64,000 nucleotides of DNA from Eubacterium ramulus ATCC 29099 (GCF_000469345.1 NZ_KI271183.1:1-64000), one strand, 5' to 3'; numbered from the stretch's first letter, positions 54,238-63,856 are shown. Program-made: numbers and translations. Notes: generated from the sequence alone by a model not told the origin.

Positions 54238-54688
54238 CCGCTTCTGCCAGCTCCCGGAAAAATAAGATTGCTGTTCCGGCAAAGATACACAGATCCGCGA
54301 CGTTATAGATAAGTTTTCTCAAACAGGCCAGCGGCACACGAAACTGCAGGTAATCTGTCACATATCCATGTACAAACCGCTCCAGCAGATTAGCCAGTCC
54401 ACCGCCAAGAATCAGGGCAAGACCCCATTTTCCTGCCTTTTCTCCTTTCAATGTCAGCATGAATAAAAACACCACCGCAAGAAAACTCACCACCACAACG
54501 CCAATGATTTTTACCAGCATCGGACGTTTTCTTAACGTATCATTTGCCATACCATAATTATGATATTTTCGCAGACGGACACCACATTTTCCCCATTTCT
54601 GTCCATCTTCTTCCACATTTTGATTGATATACCGGCGGATCAACAGCTCCGCCAGACAGATTGCCACAATCACAGCTACATAGATCAT
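54230..54688 (-). CDS. lspA: Signal peptidase II-like protein
   Basis: This is a 152-residue membrane protein with four helices, resembling lipoprotein signal peptidase. The two catalytic aspartates can be placed in VTDYLQF and in YNVADLC. The motif usually written GNxxDR is here ANLLERF, so Asn is kept while Asp-Arg has become Glu-Arg. It is probably an atypical LspA or a second paralogue. It overlaps the larC stop by 4 bases, so the pair is translationally coupled. Confidence 0.75.
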   Translation of the reverse strand: MIYVAVIVAICLAELLIRRYINQNVEEDGQKWGKCGVRLRKYHNYGMANDTLRKRPMLVKIIGVVVVSFLAVVFLFMLTLKGEKAGKWGLALILGGGLANLLERFVHGYVTDYLQFRVPLACLRKLIYNVADLCIFAGTAILFFRELAEAVS

Positions 54689-56100
54689 GTCGTCTCTTCT
54701 CCTTTTTCATTCTTTCCGGATAGTTCCAGTTCTATACTGCGATATACGTCACGGAATGGCAGTCCGGTGCTTCGTGCAATCGCTGCCACACTGTCATATT
54801 CCAGTGTCAGCACCTTTCCCTGCTCTTTCTGCAGACGTTTTACTGCCACTTTGCCAAAGGAACTTTTTTTCTGGTCGGTCTCCCGGTGCAGGATGCTCCG
54901 CTGCATAATTGCATGTCGGATTCCGATAGCTGTCGTTTCCGCAAAAATGATCTGCTCCATCCGTTCCCGGTCATCCGGATGGCACAATACCGTCAGCAGA
55001 TACGCCGGCCGGTTTTTCTTCATATAAATTGGCATATAGCTGACATCCCGTGCCCCTTCCCGCATGAGACGTTCCATCGTATAACCAAGCACTTCTCCGC
55101 TGCAGTCATCAAGATTGCATTCCAGTTTGCAGATCTCATCTGCGGAAGTCCATGCAGATACATCCATTCTTCTGTACCTGTCAGCGTCTGTACACACTGC
55201 TCCCTCAGAATATACCGCGAACTCTTCTGATACTGTTTTTACCTGTCCTGTTTCATGATCCGGCTGTCCTGATTTCACAGCTTTTCCGGGTACATTTTGA
55301 TCTGATCCTGGTTCTGATCTTTGTTCTTCCTTTTCCACAGATTTGAGTGGTATGAATTTGGGTTCTGCCGAATCCGGCGTCAGTAATTCCAGTTCCGCCC
55401 TCTTCGGTGTCAAAACTTCCGGTCTCATCTGTCTGGCCACAGAATTTCTGCGGAGCAGGACGACACGAAGGCGGGCCGGCTCTCCTTCCGAAGATACACC
55501 GTTTCCGACTCCCTGACTGATCATCTGATACTGTTTCGGCAGATGACGTACTATTTTACACGCTGCCAGCAGTGCCGCTGCTTCCGGTGTTACCCAGGCT
55601 CCATCCCGCTCCATCCGCTGCAATGCAATACCTGTATCCATCAGAATGTACAGTGTCTCCGGCAGCGGCACCTGTTTTTTGCCATCCTGCGTTGTGATAC
55701 ATTCAAATCCTTCATATAATACCGGACAGATCACCTCACCGATCTGCAACTGCTCCATACCGATTGCTGTGGTCATCATCGCAATCACACCGTCAAAATC
55801 TCTTTTGGAAAAACGAAGTTCTTCCGGTTCCACATGTTCCACCGTTGCTTTTGCATTCAGCCAGATCCCGTATGCACGGGCAAATAGTCGTTCCGCATCC
55901 ACAGGCAGGGCAAACTCATGGATCCGTTCCTGCATATTGTGAAGCATCTCCTGTCTTGCTGCTTCGGAGCAGGACAGTTTCCGCAGTCCGGCCACCAGTT
56001 TTCTAGCCGCTTTCCCCTCCGGCATCAAATCCAGCAATGCTTCTGTCAGCATCCGGGCACTCAGCCCCTCATAACATTCTATATAAATACTCTGTTTCAT
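54685..56100 (-). CDS. larC: LarC-family nickel-pincer cofactor protein, fused form
   Basis: This is a 471-residue protein of the LarC (DUF111) family, the CTP-dependent nickel insertase of the lactate racemase cofactor. The N-terminal half (1-215) is divergent (IYIECYEGLSARMLTEALLD). The C-terminal half (about 325-465) is well kept (KLECNLDDCSGEVLGYTMER, MPIYMKKNRPAYLLTVLCHP). Between them is a charged, low-complexity linker of about 100 residues. In several bacteria the halves are joined by ribosomal frameshifting; here they are in one frame. No larA, larB or larE is in the window. Confidence 0.8.
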   Translation of the reverse strand: MKQSIYIECYEGLSARMLTEALLDLMPEGKAARKLVAGLRKLSCSEAARQEMLHNMQERIHEFALPVDAERLFARAYGIWLNAKATVEHVEPEELRFSKRDFDGVIAMMTTAIGMEQLQIGEVICPVLYEGFECITTQDGKKQVPLPETLYILMDTGIALQRMERDGAWVTPEAAALLAACKIVRHLPKQYQMISQGVGNGVSSEGEPARLRVVLLRRNSVARQMRPEVLTPKRAELELLTPDSAEPKFIPLKSVEKEEQRSEPGSDQNVPGKAVKSGQPDHETGQVKTVSEEFAVYSEGAVCTDADRYRRMDVSAWTSADEICKLECNLDDCSGEVLGYTMERLMREGARDVSYMPIYMKKNRPAYLLTVLCHPDDRERMEQIIFAETTAIGIRHAIMQRSILHRETDQKKSSFGKVAVKRLQKEQGKVLTLEYDSVAAIARSTGLPFRDVYRSIELELSGKNEKGEETT

Positions 56101-56321
56101 TTGTATAACCTCGCTTCCACCATTTATTTCCGGTTTCTTATGCTGCTTTTAGTATAAGATAAAATGTAAAAAAACGCTAACATTTTTTGTACACCGGCAC
56201 AATACCCAAGCAAAATTGTATGATTACCTTTTGGTGATGGATAAATTGCATAATTTCGCAAGAAAAATTTATGAATCATTGTGAACACTTATGCACGCAC
56301 ATTTGCTATTATAATAACTGT

Positions 56322-56420
56322 AAAAACCCCCAATACATTATAAGTTTTTTGCTACCCCCATAGTAAAAAATACCTTCTCCTTAAAAGACAGCCGTTCGGA
56401 TTTGGCTGTCTTTTTTTTGT
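56322..56420 (+). ncRNA. Candidate C-rich small RNA
   Basis: A perfect TATAAT (56310-56315) is followed after about 7 bases by a 100-base stretch. It contains two unpaired-looking CCCCC tracts (AACCCCCAATA, TACCCCCATAG) and ends in a perfect intrinsic terminator (56383-56418). No reading frame of note lies inside. C-tracts in loops are known from Gram-positive small RNAs that pair with ribosome-binding sites. The -35 box is weak, so expression is unproven. Confidence 0.5.
56383..56418. terminator. Bidirectional terminator after the subtilase gene and small RNA
   Basis: AAAAGACAGCC and GGCTGTCTTTT form an 11-bp stem around a 10-base loop, with T8 on the plus strand and UUUU on the minus strand. 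Confidence 0.9.
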
Positions 56421-56426
56421 ATTTTT

Positions 56427-58115
56427 TCAGAGTTCTCTCAACCGCAACAGTGCATCATACACATTCAAGGTACCATATCCATACACGGGGCTTGGATAAA
56501 CACGTTCCTCGTCCCGTCCGGCACCACGGATCAGCAGGTTTTTCAATTCTGCCGTATTCAGATAGCGCATATTATTTTCCACGATCCCCCACTGAAACAT
56601 CTGAGCACAGGCTCCTGCCGTCAACGCTGCACTGATGCTTGTTCCGCTGCGCAGTTCATACTGATCTGGCAGCACCGGACCGGTCACATTTACACCGGGA
56701 GCGATCAGATCCGGTTTTACGGCATTCAAACCGGAAAATCCCCGTCCGGAATCCGGATAAATACTCCCGCCCACTGCCTGATATGCCCCTGCTGTAATCG
56801 CTACCCGGGACATGCCTGGCATCGTGATCGTTGTATCCGGACTGGAGCGCAGGAAAAATACCTCACCACTTAAAAATGCAGACAGAGGCAGCCAGCAGCA
56901 TATGTTTCCGCTGAGTACCAGATCCCCCTGTACTTCCACACTCCAGATTCCGGCAAGTGGGTTTTCAAATCGCAAACTGATCAGCTGCATGCTGTTTCGT
57001 GTTCCAACGATGGCATATTCCACCGTCAGCCGTGTCTGTTCAAATAAAAATGTATACGCTTGCCTGCTTCCGGGGTACACCACAGTCTTCGGAAACCGTT
57101 CTCCCGTAGGTGAAATGACGGAAACCTGATAAATCTCAGGAACCGTGCTCCACATTTCCATCTGAAACCCGCGCACCCGTTCTTCCACAGACAACTCAAT
57201 GATTTCTGATCCGCCCTGTATCACATTCCGCTTTTCATGGTGTCTCTGGTTTGCCTCATTCCCAGCTGCAACCACCACCGCCCTCTGCCGTCTGCGTCCC
57301 AGTTCATCGCACTGTACCGACAATGGCTCCTCTCCCGTATGATTTCCAAGACTGCCACCCATTCCGATACAGACCACTAGCGGAAGCTGTCGTTCATAAG
57401 CAAAACGATTCAGCCAGGCGAGTCCCAGCATCAGATCATTTTCCTGATAGCATTCCACGCCATCCGGTATAAAATAGTAGTCTCGCAGATACTGTTTTGC
57501 CTGCTTGCACTTTACAACTGCGATGTGTGCCAGCGGCGCCGCTCCGGAAAACTCTGCCCCTGTATCCGCACTTCCACAGGCAACCCCTGCCAGAAAAGTT
57601 CCATGCCCACTTTCGTCCCGCTCCGGTACAATGCTCTGCGGCTGTTCCGCCTGCAGCGCGGCATTGATCTCCTCTTCCCCATAAAAAGCACCATACACCA
57701 TTCCATTTGGCGGAGGACCTTCCATCTGTGTCTGATCCCAGATACCAAGGATTCGTGTACTTCCATCCACATTTCGAAAAGCCGGGTGTTCATAATTGAT
57801 CCCGGTATCCACAAACCCGACCAACACACCCTGTCCCTGCAAATCCAATGCTGCCGGATTCTGCAACCGTATCATCCCACTGACTTCCAACGCAGTCATA
57901 TCCATAGGTGTCAGGCAGTGCGGTATCGTCAGATACGGATAATCCTGCAGATTCAGCTCCGGTGCCCGTTCCCTTCTGTAAAAGCCAATATCATAAGTAT
58001 CATCCACTTGTTGGATACACTCCGGGGCTCCCATAGAATAACCGCCGATATAATCCAGGATCAGATCATAATACTCATTTGAATAGACTGCTTTTTTACA
58101 AAGTTCCTCGTCCAA
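56427..58115 (-). CDS. S8 subtilase (Csp-like serine protease)
   Basis: This is a 562-residue subtilisin-family protease without an obvious signal peptide. The triad is intact: Asp in VGFVDTGINYEHP (about 105), His in ESGHGTFLAG (about 170) and Ser in SGTSISAALTAG (near 500). A large insertion between His and Ser (about 280-430) resembles the jellyroll of Csp-type clostridial subtilases, some of which act in spore germination. The frame opens with TTG at 58115, supported by GGGAG 7 bases before it. It is monocistronic between two terminators. Confidence 0.87.
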   Translation of the reverse strand: MDEELCKKAVYSNEYYDLILDYIGGYSMGAPECIQQVDDTYDIGFYRRERAPELNLQDYPYLTIPHCLTPMDMTALEVSGMIRLQNPAALDLQGQGVLVGFVDTGINYEHPAFRNVDGSTRILGIWDQTQMEGPPPNGMVYGAFYGEEEINAALQAEQPQSIVPERDESGHGTFLAGVACGSADTGAEFSGAAPLAHIAVVKCKQAKQYLRDYYFIPDGVECYQENDLMLGLAWLNRFAYERQLPLVVCIGMGGSLGNHTGEEPLSVQCDELGRRRQRAVVVAAGNEANQRHHEKRNVIQGGSEIIELSVEERVRGFQMEMWSTVPEIYQVSVISPTGERFPKTVVYPGSRQAYTFLFEQTRLTVEYAIVGTRNSMQLISLRFENPLAGIWSVEVQGDLVLSGNICCWLPLSAFLSGEVFFLRSSPDTTITMPGMSRVAITAGAYQAVGGSIYPDSGRGFSGLNAVKPDLIAPGVNVTGPVLPDQYELRSGTSISAALTAGACAQMFQWGIVENNMRYLNTAELKNLLIRGAGRDEERVYPSPVYGYGTLNVYDALLRLREL

Positions 58116-58203
58116 CCTGTGTCTCCCGAAAACTTAATTGCTTATTTTTAATAAAATATGCAATGCCAGTGAAAACGTTTCTCTCAAAATCCTATCAAAT
58201 GAA

Positions 58204-58252
58204 AAAGAACGTACCAAGGGAAAATTAGTTACTTTTCCTGGTACGTTCTTTT
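58204..58252. terminator. Terminator between PhzF and subtilase genes
   Basis: AGAACGTACCA and TGGTACGTTCT, extended by GGGAAAA/TTTTCC, make a long stem, with A/T runs on both sides. It ends the lysine-fermentation transcript after the PhzF gene. Confidence 0.9.
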
Positions 58253-58265
58253 GAAGATTTTACCT

Positions 58266-59192
58266 TTATATATTCAAATGGATTCCTTCCCGGCAGATCA
58301 CTCCACAACCGCCAACCCATATGGTTGGTTTTCCATCTGCCATCCGCACTTTCGTATAGACTTTTGACGGACGATGCATGTGCTCTCCCTGAAGGAAACA
58401 ATTCATCTGATTTACCTGAATCATTCCTTTTTGATACAGATAATAGGTCAATCCACCGTTCGATGTTCCGGTCGCACATTCCTCCGGAATATCATACAAC
58501 GGTGCATAATTACTGCAATATGCTGTAATTTGTTCTGTTTTCGGCAGATTCAGACAGGACATATGTACCCCTACCACATCCAGTTCTTCTGAAATTCTAC
58601 TGATTTCTTCTTCATGCTGCACAGCCTGCAGCAGGTCATCCCTGCTTTTGACGCACACATGAATATCTCGCAAACCTGATTTCACGATACGGACTTCCAT
58701 CGTTTCATCCAGAGCTGTTACGTCAAGCTCATACGCATCACAGATACGTTGCACCATCTTCGGTTCCAGCTTCTGCTGAAGCTCCGGTGCATCCATTTCC
58801 ATCCAGATGATTCCCTCCGAAACTTCCACCGTCAGCTGCGCTTCGGTTGTGACCAGCTCATACACACCATCTCCAATCACACCTTTCTGATACAGATACG
58901 AAAAAGATGCGATTGTTGCATGACCACACAACGGAACCTCCGCTGCCGGAGTAAAATACCGAATAGCAAAACTTCTGTCATTCAGACGAGTGATAAATGC
59001 GGTTTCAGAGAAATGCAGCCTGGCTGCGGCCTGTTGCATCTGTTCATCAGTCAAATGCTCCGGCTTTTCCCCGTCGCAATCCTGATGCCGGTTCTGTTCT
59101 TTTAAACAGAGCTCTTCATTCAAATATACGACACCTGCGGGATTTCCTCCCTCCGGATGTTCCGAAAATCCATTGACTACATTTACTCTCAT
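58266..59192 (-). CDS. PhzF-family isomerase/epimerase
   Basis: This is a 308-residue protein of the PhzF/diaminopimelate-epimerase fold, with two similar halves. The catalytic Glu lies in HFSETAFI, the conserved Cys-Gly-His in PLCGHATIAS, and the second-half loop in ECATGTSNGGL. Substrates of most family members are unknown. AAAAGGAAA precedes ATG 59192. It is the last gene behind kamA-kamD-kamE and the EamA gene, so a link to amino acid metabolism is possible but unproven. Confidence 0.85.
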   Translation of the reverse strand: MRVNVVNGFSEHPEGGNPAGVVYLNEELCLKEQNRHQDCDGEKPEHLTDEQMQQAAARLHFSETAFITRLNDRSFAIRYFTPAAEVPLCGHATIASFSYLYQKGVIGDGVYELVTTEAQLTVEVSEGIIWMEMDAPELQQKLEPKMVQRICDAYELDVTALDETMEVRIVKSGLRDIHVCVKSRDDLLQAVQHEEEISRISEELDVVGVHMSCLNLPKTEQITAYCSNYAPLYDIPEECATGTSNGGLTYYLYQKGMIQVNQMNCFLQGEHMHRPSKVYTKVRMADGKPTIWVGGCGVICREGIHLNI

Positions 59193-59236
59193 GGTTTCCT
59201 TTTATCTTCCCTTTCCATTCTTTTCTTCCGGAGTTC

Positions 59237-60112
59237 TCACCTTTTTTTGCTTCCCCTGCTGGCAAAAAACTCGGAAATAATCGAAGAGGCTACAATCACT
59301 GAACCACCGACAACCAATTGCCAGTATAATGGATCTCCCAACATGAGCACCGCCAGCAATGTGGCGAATACACTCTCAAAGGATAATAATATACCGCTTG
59401 TTGTGGTAGATACCCGCTTCATACCGTACAGACACAGGAAATATGGAATGATAGAGCACAAAATTGCCAGGAAGAAAAATGCACCAAATGGCAATGCTAT
59501 GGTACCGATCACCTTAAAGCTTCCGCTGAACAGTGTTGCAATCCAGGCAAGTACTGCCACCGTTCCCATCTGTGTCAGATTCAACAGCCAACCATCATAC
59601 TGTTTACTGAATTTCGACGAGTATACAATATGTACGGCATAAGAAAGTGCACATCCGGCACTGAGCAGATCACCTTTATTAAAGGAATCCAACCCATTTG
59701 CCAGGAGAAGACAGATTCCAACCATACAGATTACAGATGCAAGTACATCGCTGCCTGTCGGTTTTTTTCTTCTTATAATAAGATACACGATCGGAAGTAT
59801 TATAATATAAGAAGCTATAATAAACGATGACTTGGAAGCCGATGTATACTGAAGTGCAACTGTAAATAAAAAGAATTCAAAAAACATTGCGGTTCCCATT
59901 TTCATTCCTGAAAACAGGAGATCTTTTGTGTAATGTTTGAATTTAGGTATACATATTACTGCAAGTATGATTGCAGCAAATGAAAATCGAAATGCAAGTA
60001 ATACAGAAGGTGGCACTTCGGCCACCAACTGTTTTACGGCTATGTAAGCGGTGGCCCACAGAAATGCAGAGGCCACGAGGGCCAAGCACCCTATGAGACG
60101 ACCTTTTTTCAT
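59237..60112 (-). CDS. EamA/DMT-family transporter in the lysine operon
   Basis: This is a 291-residue polytopic protein with about ten helices and two EamA repeats. It has AFLWATAYIAVKQLV near the start and RVSTTTSGILLSFESVFATL near the end. It starts only 3 bases after the kamE stop, with no strong ribosome site of its own, so translational coupling is likely. Position suggests movement of lysine or a lysine-fermentation product. The family alone does not tell substrate or direction. Confidence 0.83.
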   Translation of the reverse strand: MKKGRLIGCLALVASAFLWATAYIAVKQLVAEVPPSVLLAFRFSFAAIILAVICIPKFKHYTKDLLFSGMKMGTAMFFEFFLFTVALQYTSASKSSFIIASYIIILPIVYLIIRRKKPTGSDVLASVICMVGICLLLANGLDSFNKGDLLSAGCALSYAVHIVYSSKFSKQYDGWLLNLTQMGTVAVLAWIATLFSGSFKVIGTIALPFGAFFFLAILCSIIPYFLCLYGMKRVSTTTSGILLSFESVFATLLAVLMLGDPLYWQLVVGGSVIVASSIISEFFASRGSKKR

Positions 60113-60115
60113 GAT

Positions 60116-60901
60116 TTATTTAAATCCTCTCTTAACCATGTCTGTTACTGCAAATGTTGCAACATCATCTGCATATTTACCAGCACCAAAACCGGCATCA
60201 TAACCAAGTTCTTTTGCAAGTTCATGTGTAATACGTGCACCACCACAGCAAACGATATATTTATCACGAAGTCCCTCAGCCTCAAGAAGCTCGATCAGAT
60301 TTGTTAAGTTCTGAATATGAACATCTTTCTGAGTAACAGTCTGAGATACCAGCAGTACATCTGCATGTAACTCTTTTGCTTTCTCGATAAATTCTTCGTT
60401 TGGAATCTGAGATCCAAGGTTATATGCCTCGATCATCTCATAACGCTCCAGACCATAATGTCCGGCAAATCCTTTTCGGTTCATAACTGCATCGATACCT
60501 ACGGTATGAGCATCTGTACCTGTGGAAGCACCTACTACTACGATCTTTCTGCCGAAGTGCTCTTTGATATATTCATTCACTTCATCCATAGACATTGTCT
60601 CTTCTTCTACTGTCTGTACATGGATATCCGTGTAGTTTACTGTGTGAACGCAGCTGCCGTAGCAAACGTAGAATGTAAATTCTGTATCCAGAGCATGGTG
60701 ATATGCTACGTTGACATCTTCCAGTCCCATCAGTTTGCAAAGCTGTCTTGCTGCTTCTTCTCCGCGCTCATCATCTTTGATCGGTAATGTAAAGCTTAAC
60801 TGCATTTTACCATCATTCATGGTGTCGCCATACGGTTTGATTTTGGTCAGATCCAGAGTTGTATCGAAATCTGCCTTGCTCATATTGTAAAGTCCACTCA
60901 T
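60116..60901 (-). CDS. kamE: Lysine 5,6-aminomutase beta subunit
   Basis: This is a 261-residue adenosylcobalamin-binding subunit of lysine 5,6-aminomutase, which moves the terminal amino group of lysine or beta-lysine. The cobalamin motif DAHTVG puts the lower-ligand His at 132, and the PLP-binding Lys is 143 in NRKGFAG. Both residues correspond to those known in Clostridium enzymes (His133, Lys144). The C-terminal Rossmann part (VLLVSQTVTQKDVHIQNL, VCCGGARITHELAKELGYDA) is intact. GGAGG lies before ATG 60901, 3 bases after kamD. Confidence 0.95.
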   Translation of the reverse strand: MSGLYNMSKADFDTTLDLTKIKPYGDTMNDGKMQLSFTLPIKDDERGEEAARQLCKLMGLEDVNVAYHHALDTEFTFYVCYGSCVHTVNYTDIHVQTVEEETMSMDEVNEYIKEHFGRKIVVVGASTGTDAHTVGIDAVMNRKGFAGHYGLERYEMIEAYNLGSQIPNEEFIEKAKELHADVLLVSQTVTQKDVHIQNLTNLIELLEAEGLRDKYIVCCGGARITHELAKELGYDAGFGAGKYADDVATFAVTDMVKRGFK

Positions 60902-60904
60902 CGC

Positions 60905-62458
60905 TTAGACCTCCTTTTTCATCAGAGTAATAAACGGGTTGAAGTAATTATCATCTTTTACTACAACGCCATCCAGACCTTTTCCGCCATCTTTCGGACG
61001 TTTAATGTCTGCGAAAATACCCTGTTCCAGTGTTGCAAACAGACCCTGATGCTCAATCTCTACAAGCAGGTCAGTTGCTTTCTGAAGTACTTCATTAGCA
61101 CGTGACTGAATGATTCCGCCCTCTTTGAATTCAAGCTCTGAGCCGAAATCTTTCATTGTACGGAAAATATACTGCGCATTCTCGATAGCCAGTGCACGGT
61201 CTGACATAAACGGTGTATGGATTGCTTCTGTCATCATACCAAGTAAGTGAAGTCTCTGTCCTGTCATAATGGTTACTGCATTAAATAATGCATCCTGTAC
61301 ATGACCACGGAAAATATTACCTGTCATAAACTTTGTAGGCGGCATGTATTTTAACGGTGCTTTCGGGAAGATCTCTCTAGCCATCTGCGCCTGTGCTAAC
61401 TCATACAGGAATCCATTCTCTACATCCGGTGAAATCTCGAATGCATGTCCAAGACCCTGCTGCTCTTCCGGCAGACCAGCCATTAATGCAAACTGCTCAT
61501 TCAGGAACTGAGAAGCAAGTACAGTATGTGCTTCTTCTACAGCATCAGCAGTTGTCAGGTAGTTATCCTCACCTGTGTTAATGATAACGCCGGCAAAACC
61601 ATTGATGATACGTGAGAAATACTGGTCAACCAGTGTTCTCTGCATGTTGATATCACGGAACAGGATACCATATAAAGCATCGTTCAGCATAACGTCCAGA
61701 CGCTCTAAAGCTCCCATTGCTGCGATCTCCGGCATACATAATCCGGAACAGTAGTTACAGAGACGGATATATCTGTTTTCTTCTTCTCCTACTTTATCAA
61801 GGGCTGCTCTCATGAGACGGAAGTTCTCCTGTGTCGCATAAGTACCACCGAAACCTTCTGTAGTTGCACCATATGGTACATAATCCAGTAAGGACTGTCC
61901 GGTTGTACGGATAACTGCGATGATGTCAGCTCCCTGTTTTGCGGCTGCAACAGCCTGTGTAATATCTTCATAAATGTTACCTGTAGCAACGATCAGATAA
62001 AGGAACGGACCCTCTTTATCTCCACCGAAGGACTCCAGATACTCATTTCTTTTTGCTACATTTCCTGCTACTCTCTCTGTGGCAGCTTCTGCGATCGGCC
62101 AGATAGCCGCTTTGATTTCGTCTAAGGAAGCAACCGGAAGTTTTGTCAAATCTACTTCTCCGCTGCTTACTTTCTCAGCGATTTCCTGTGGTCCTACACC
62201 AAGTGCAACCATTGCATTTCCTACATAAAATGCAACACCACCGGAAAGCACTCCTTTTTCTTTCAGATGATCCACTACTACGTTTGGAAGTGGAACCTCT
62301 ACCTCATTAACACCGTCAATTCCTAACAGACGGCAAACAGCTCTTTCAACTGTAACTGTTGTATGTTCATCGATAAAAGCCTGAACATCTGCAGCAACAT
62401 TATGTGCACTTGCTCTTGCTTTTGCGATTAATTCCTGGTTTAATCCAAGTTTGCTCAT
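60905..62458 (-). CDS. kamD: Lysine 5,6-aminomutase alpha subunit
   Basis: This is a 517-residue catalytic alpha subunit (TIM barrel) of the B12- and PLP-dependent mutase, partner of kamE. The long conserved stretches TTGQSLLDYVPYGATTEGFG and YIRLCNYCSGLCMPEIAAMG are present, and length is as usual. AAAGGAG precedes ATG 62458. A UUCG-capped hairpin lies between it and kamA. With kamA it defines the clostridial lysine fermentation route to acetate and butyrate. Confidence 0.95.
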   Translation of the reverse strand: MSKLGLNQELIAKARASAHNVAADVQAFIDEHTTVTVERAVCRLLGIDGVNEVEVPLPNVVVDHLKEKGVLSGGVAFYVGNAMVALGVGPQEIAEKVSSGEVDLTKLPVASLDEIKAAIWPIAEAATERVAGNVAKRNEYLESFGGDKEGPFLYLIVATGNIYEDITQAVAAAKQGADIIAVIRTTGQSLLDYVPYGATTEGFGGTYATQENFRLMRAALDKVGEEENRYIRLCNYCSGLCMPEIAAMGALERLDVMLNDALYGILFRDINMQRTLVDQYFSRIINGFAGVIINTGEDNYLTTADAVEEAHTVLASQFLNEQFALMAGLPEEQQGLGHAFEISPDVENGFLYELAQAQMAREIFPKAPLKYMPPTKFMTGNIFRGHVQDALFNAVTIMTGQRLHLLGMMTEAIHTPFMSDRALAIENAQYIFRTMKDFGSELEFKEGGIIQSRANEVLQKATDLLVEIEHQGLFATLEQGIFADIKRPKDGGKGLDGVVVKDDNYFNPFITLMKKEV

Positions 62459-62533
62459 ACTTGAAAAACTCCTTTCATCTCGGTATTAAGTATCATGTCA
62501 GGCTATTTTTCACGCCATCTGTACTTAGGGTGA

Positions 62534-62563
62534 AAAGCAGGGAAACCCGAAGGTCTCCCGCTC
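62534..62563 (-). terminator. UUCG-capped hairpin between kamA and kamD
   Basis: On the minus strand, AGCGGGAGACC and GGUUUCCC(U)GCU pair over 11 bases with one bulge, closing on a UUCG tetraloop, then UUUU. It is probably a partial terminator or stability element that sets the kamA to kamDE ratio. Confidence 0.6.
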
Positions 62564-62599
62564 TTCCATTGTTTTATGGTTTTATTATTCTATGAATGC

Positions 62600-63856
62600 T
62601 TAGTGATGATCACTGTGACGACGAACACGTGCCAAATCAGCCGGTTCAATTGTCATCTGCAGACCCTGCTCAAGTGCTGCTACACCAACAACGTTTGCTT
62701 TTCTCTTTCCGGTACATACATCACATGTGCAATGTGGCTCATAATGTGCCGGCTCTGTATATGTTGTAATAACACCTTCGTAGTTACGAAGAATAACTTT
62801 ACCAGGTGTCTGAGAAATAACGTAGTTCGGCATAACTGGTGTTTTTCCACCACCGCCCGGTGCATCAACAACGAATGTCGGTACTGCATATCCGGATGTA
62901 TGACCACGAAGTCCCTCAATGATCTCGATACCTTTGGAAACCGGAGTACGGAAGTGCTCTAATCCAAGAGAAAGATCACACTGGTAAATGTAGTAAGGAC
63001 GTACACGAATCTGTACTAATTTACGAACCAGGTCTTTCATTACATGTACGCAATCATTGATGCCTGCTAATAATACAGTCTGGTTTCCTAACGGGATACC
63101 TGCGTCAGCAAGTCTTGCACATGCAGCTGCAGACTCTTCTGTAATTTCGTTTGGATGATTGAAGTGTGTGTTTAACCAGATTGGATGATATTTTTTCAGC
63201 ATGTTGCACAGTTCCGGAGTGATACGCTGTGGCATAACAACCGGTGTTCTGGAGCCGATACGGATAATCTCAACATGAGGAATCGCACGTAACTGGGAGA
63301 TGATATACTCAAGTCTCTCATCACTGATCAGTAATGCGTCACCACCGGATAACAGTACGTCACGTACTTCCGGATGATTACGGATATACTCTAAGCACTG
63401 CTCTACCTGATCAGTCGGTACGGAACCATCTTTCTGTCCTGCGAAACGTCTTCTTGTACAATGGCGGCAGTACATGGAGCACTGATCTGTTACAAGGAAC
63501 AGAACACGGTCCGGATAACGGTGTGTCAGTCCCGGTGCCGGAGAATCTGTATCCTCATGCAGCGGATCTTCCAGATCTGCAGCGGAACGATGAAGCTCTT
63601 TCTCTGTCGGGATTGCCTGTTTACGAACCGGATCTTCCGGATCAGTCGGATCGATCAGAGATAAGTAATACGGTGTAACAGCCATACGAAGTGTGCTTAA
63701 GCATTTTGCAACGCCTTCTTCTTCTTCAGCTGTCAGTGTCATGTATTTTTTCAGGTCTTCCACAGTCTCTACTCTGTTTTTTACCTGCCAGTGCCAATCA
63801 TTCCATAATTCGTCTGGAACATCTTTGAATAATCCGAATTCTCTGCTTTTTCTCAT
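62600..63856 (-). CDS. kamA: Lysine 2,3-aminomutase
   Basis: This is a 418-residue radical SAM/PLP enzyme converting L-lysine to L-beta-lysine, the first step of lysine fermentation. The iron-sulfur cysteines are Cys126, Cys130 and Cys133 (CSMYCRHC), and the PLP lysine is Lys339 in PGGGGKTPVMPNY. The C-terminal CTCDVCTGKRK holds the structural zinc cysteines. Length matches the Clostridium subterminale enzyme. AGGAG lies before ATG 63856. Confidence 0.96.
   Translation of the reverse strand: MRKSREFGLFKDVPDELWNDWHWQVKNRVETVEDLKKYMTLTAEEEEGVAKCLSTLRMAVTPYYLSLIDPTDPEDPVRKQAIPTEKELHRSAADLEDPLHEDTDSPAPGLTHRYPDRVLFLVTDQCSMYCRHCTRRRFAGQKDGSVPTDQVEQCLEYIRNHPEVRDVLLSGGDALLISDERLEYIISQLRAIPHVEIIRIGSRTPVVMPQRITPELCNMLKKYHPIWLNTHFNHPNEITEESAAACARLADAGIPLGNQTVLLAGINDCVHVMKDLVRKLVQIRVRPYYIYQCDLSLGLEHFRTPVSKGIEIIEGLRGHTSGYAVPTFVVDAPGGGGKTPVMPNYVISQTPGKVILRNYEGVITTYTEPAHYEPHCTCDVCTGKRKANVVGVAALEQGLQMTIEPADLARVRRHSDHH

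Larger units (their letters stand above)
56101..56426. other. 326-base AT-rich gap with a small transcription unit
   Basis: No coding sequence is supported. The right half holds a TATAAT box, two CCCCC tracts and a strong terminator that together look like a small RNA gene (56322-56420). The left half should contain the larC promoter (minus) but shows nothing distinctive. Confidence 0.7.
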
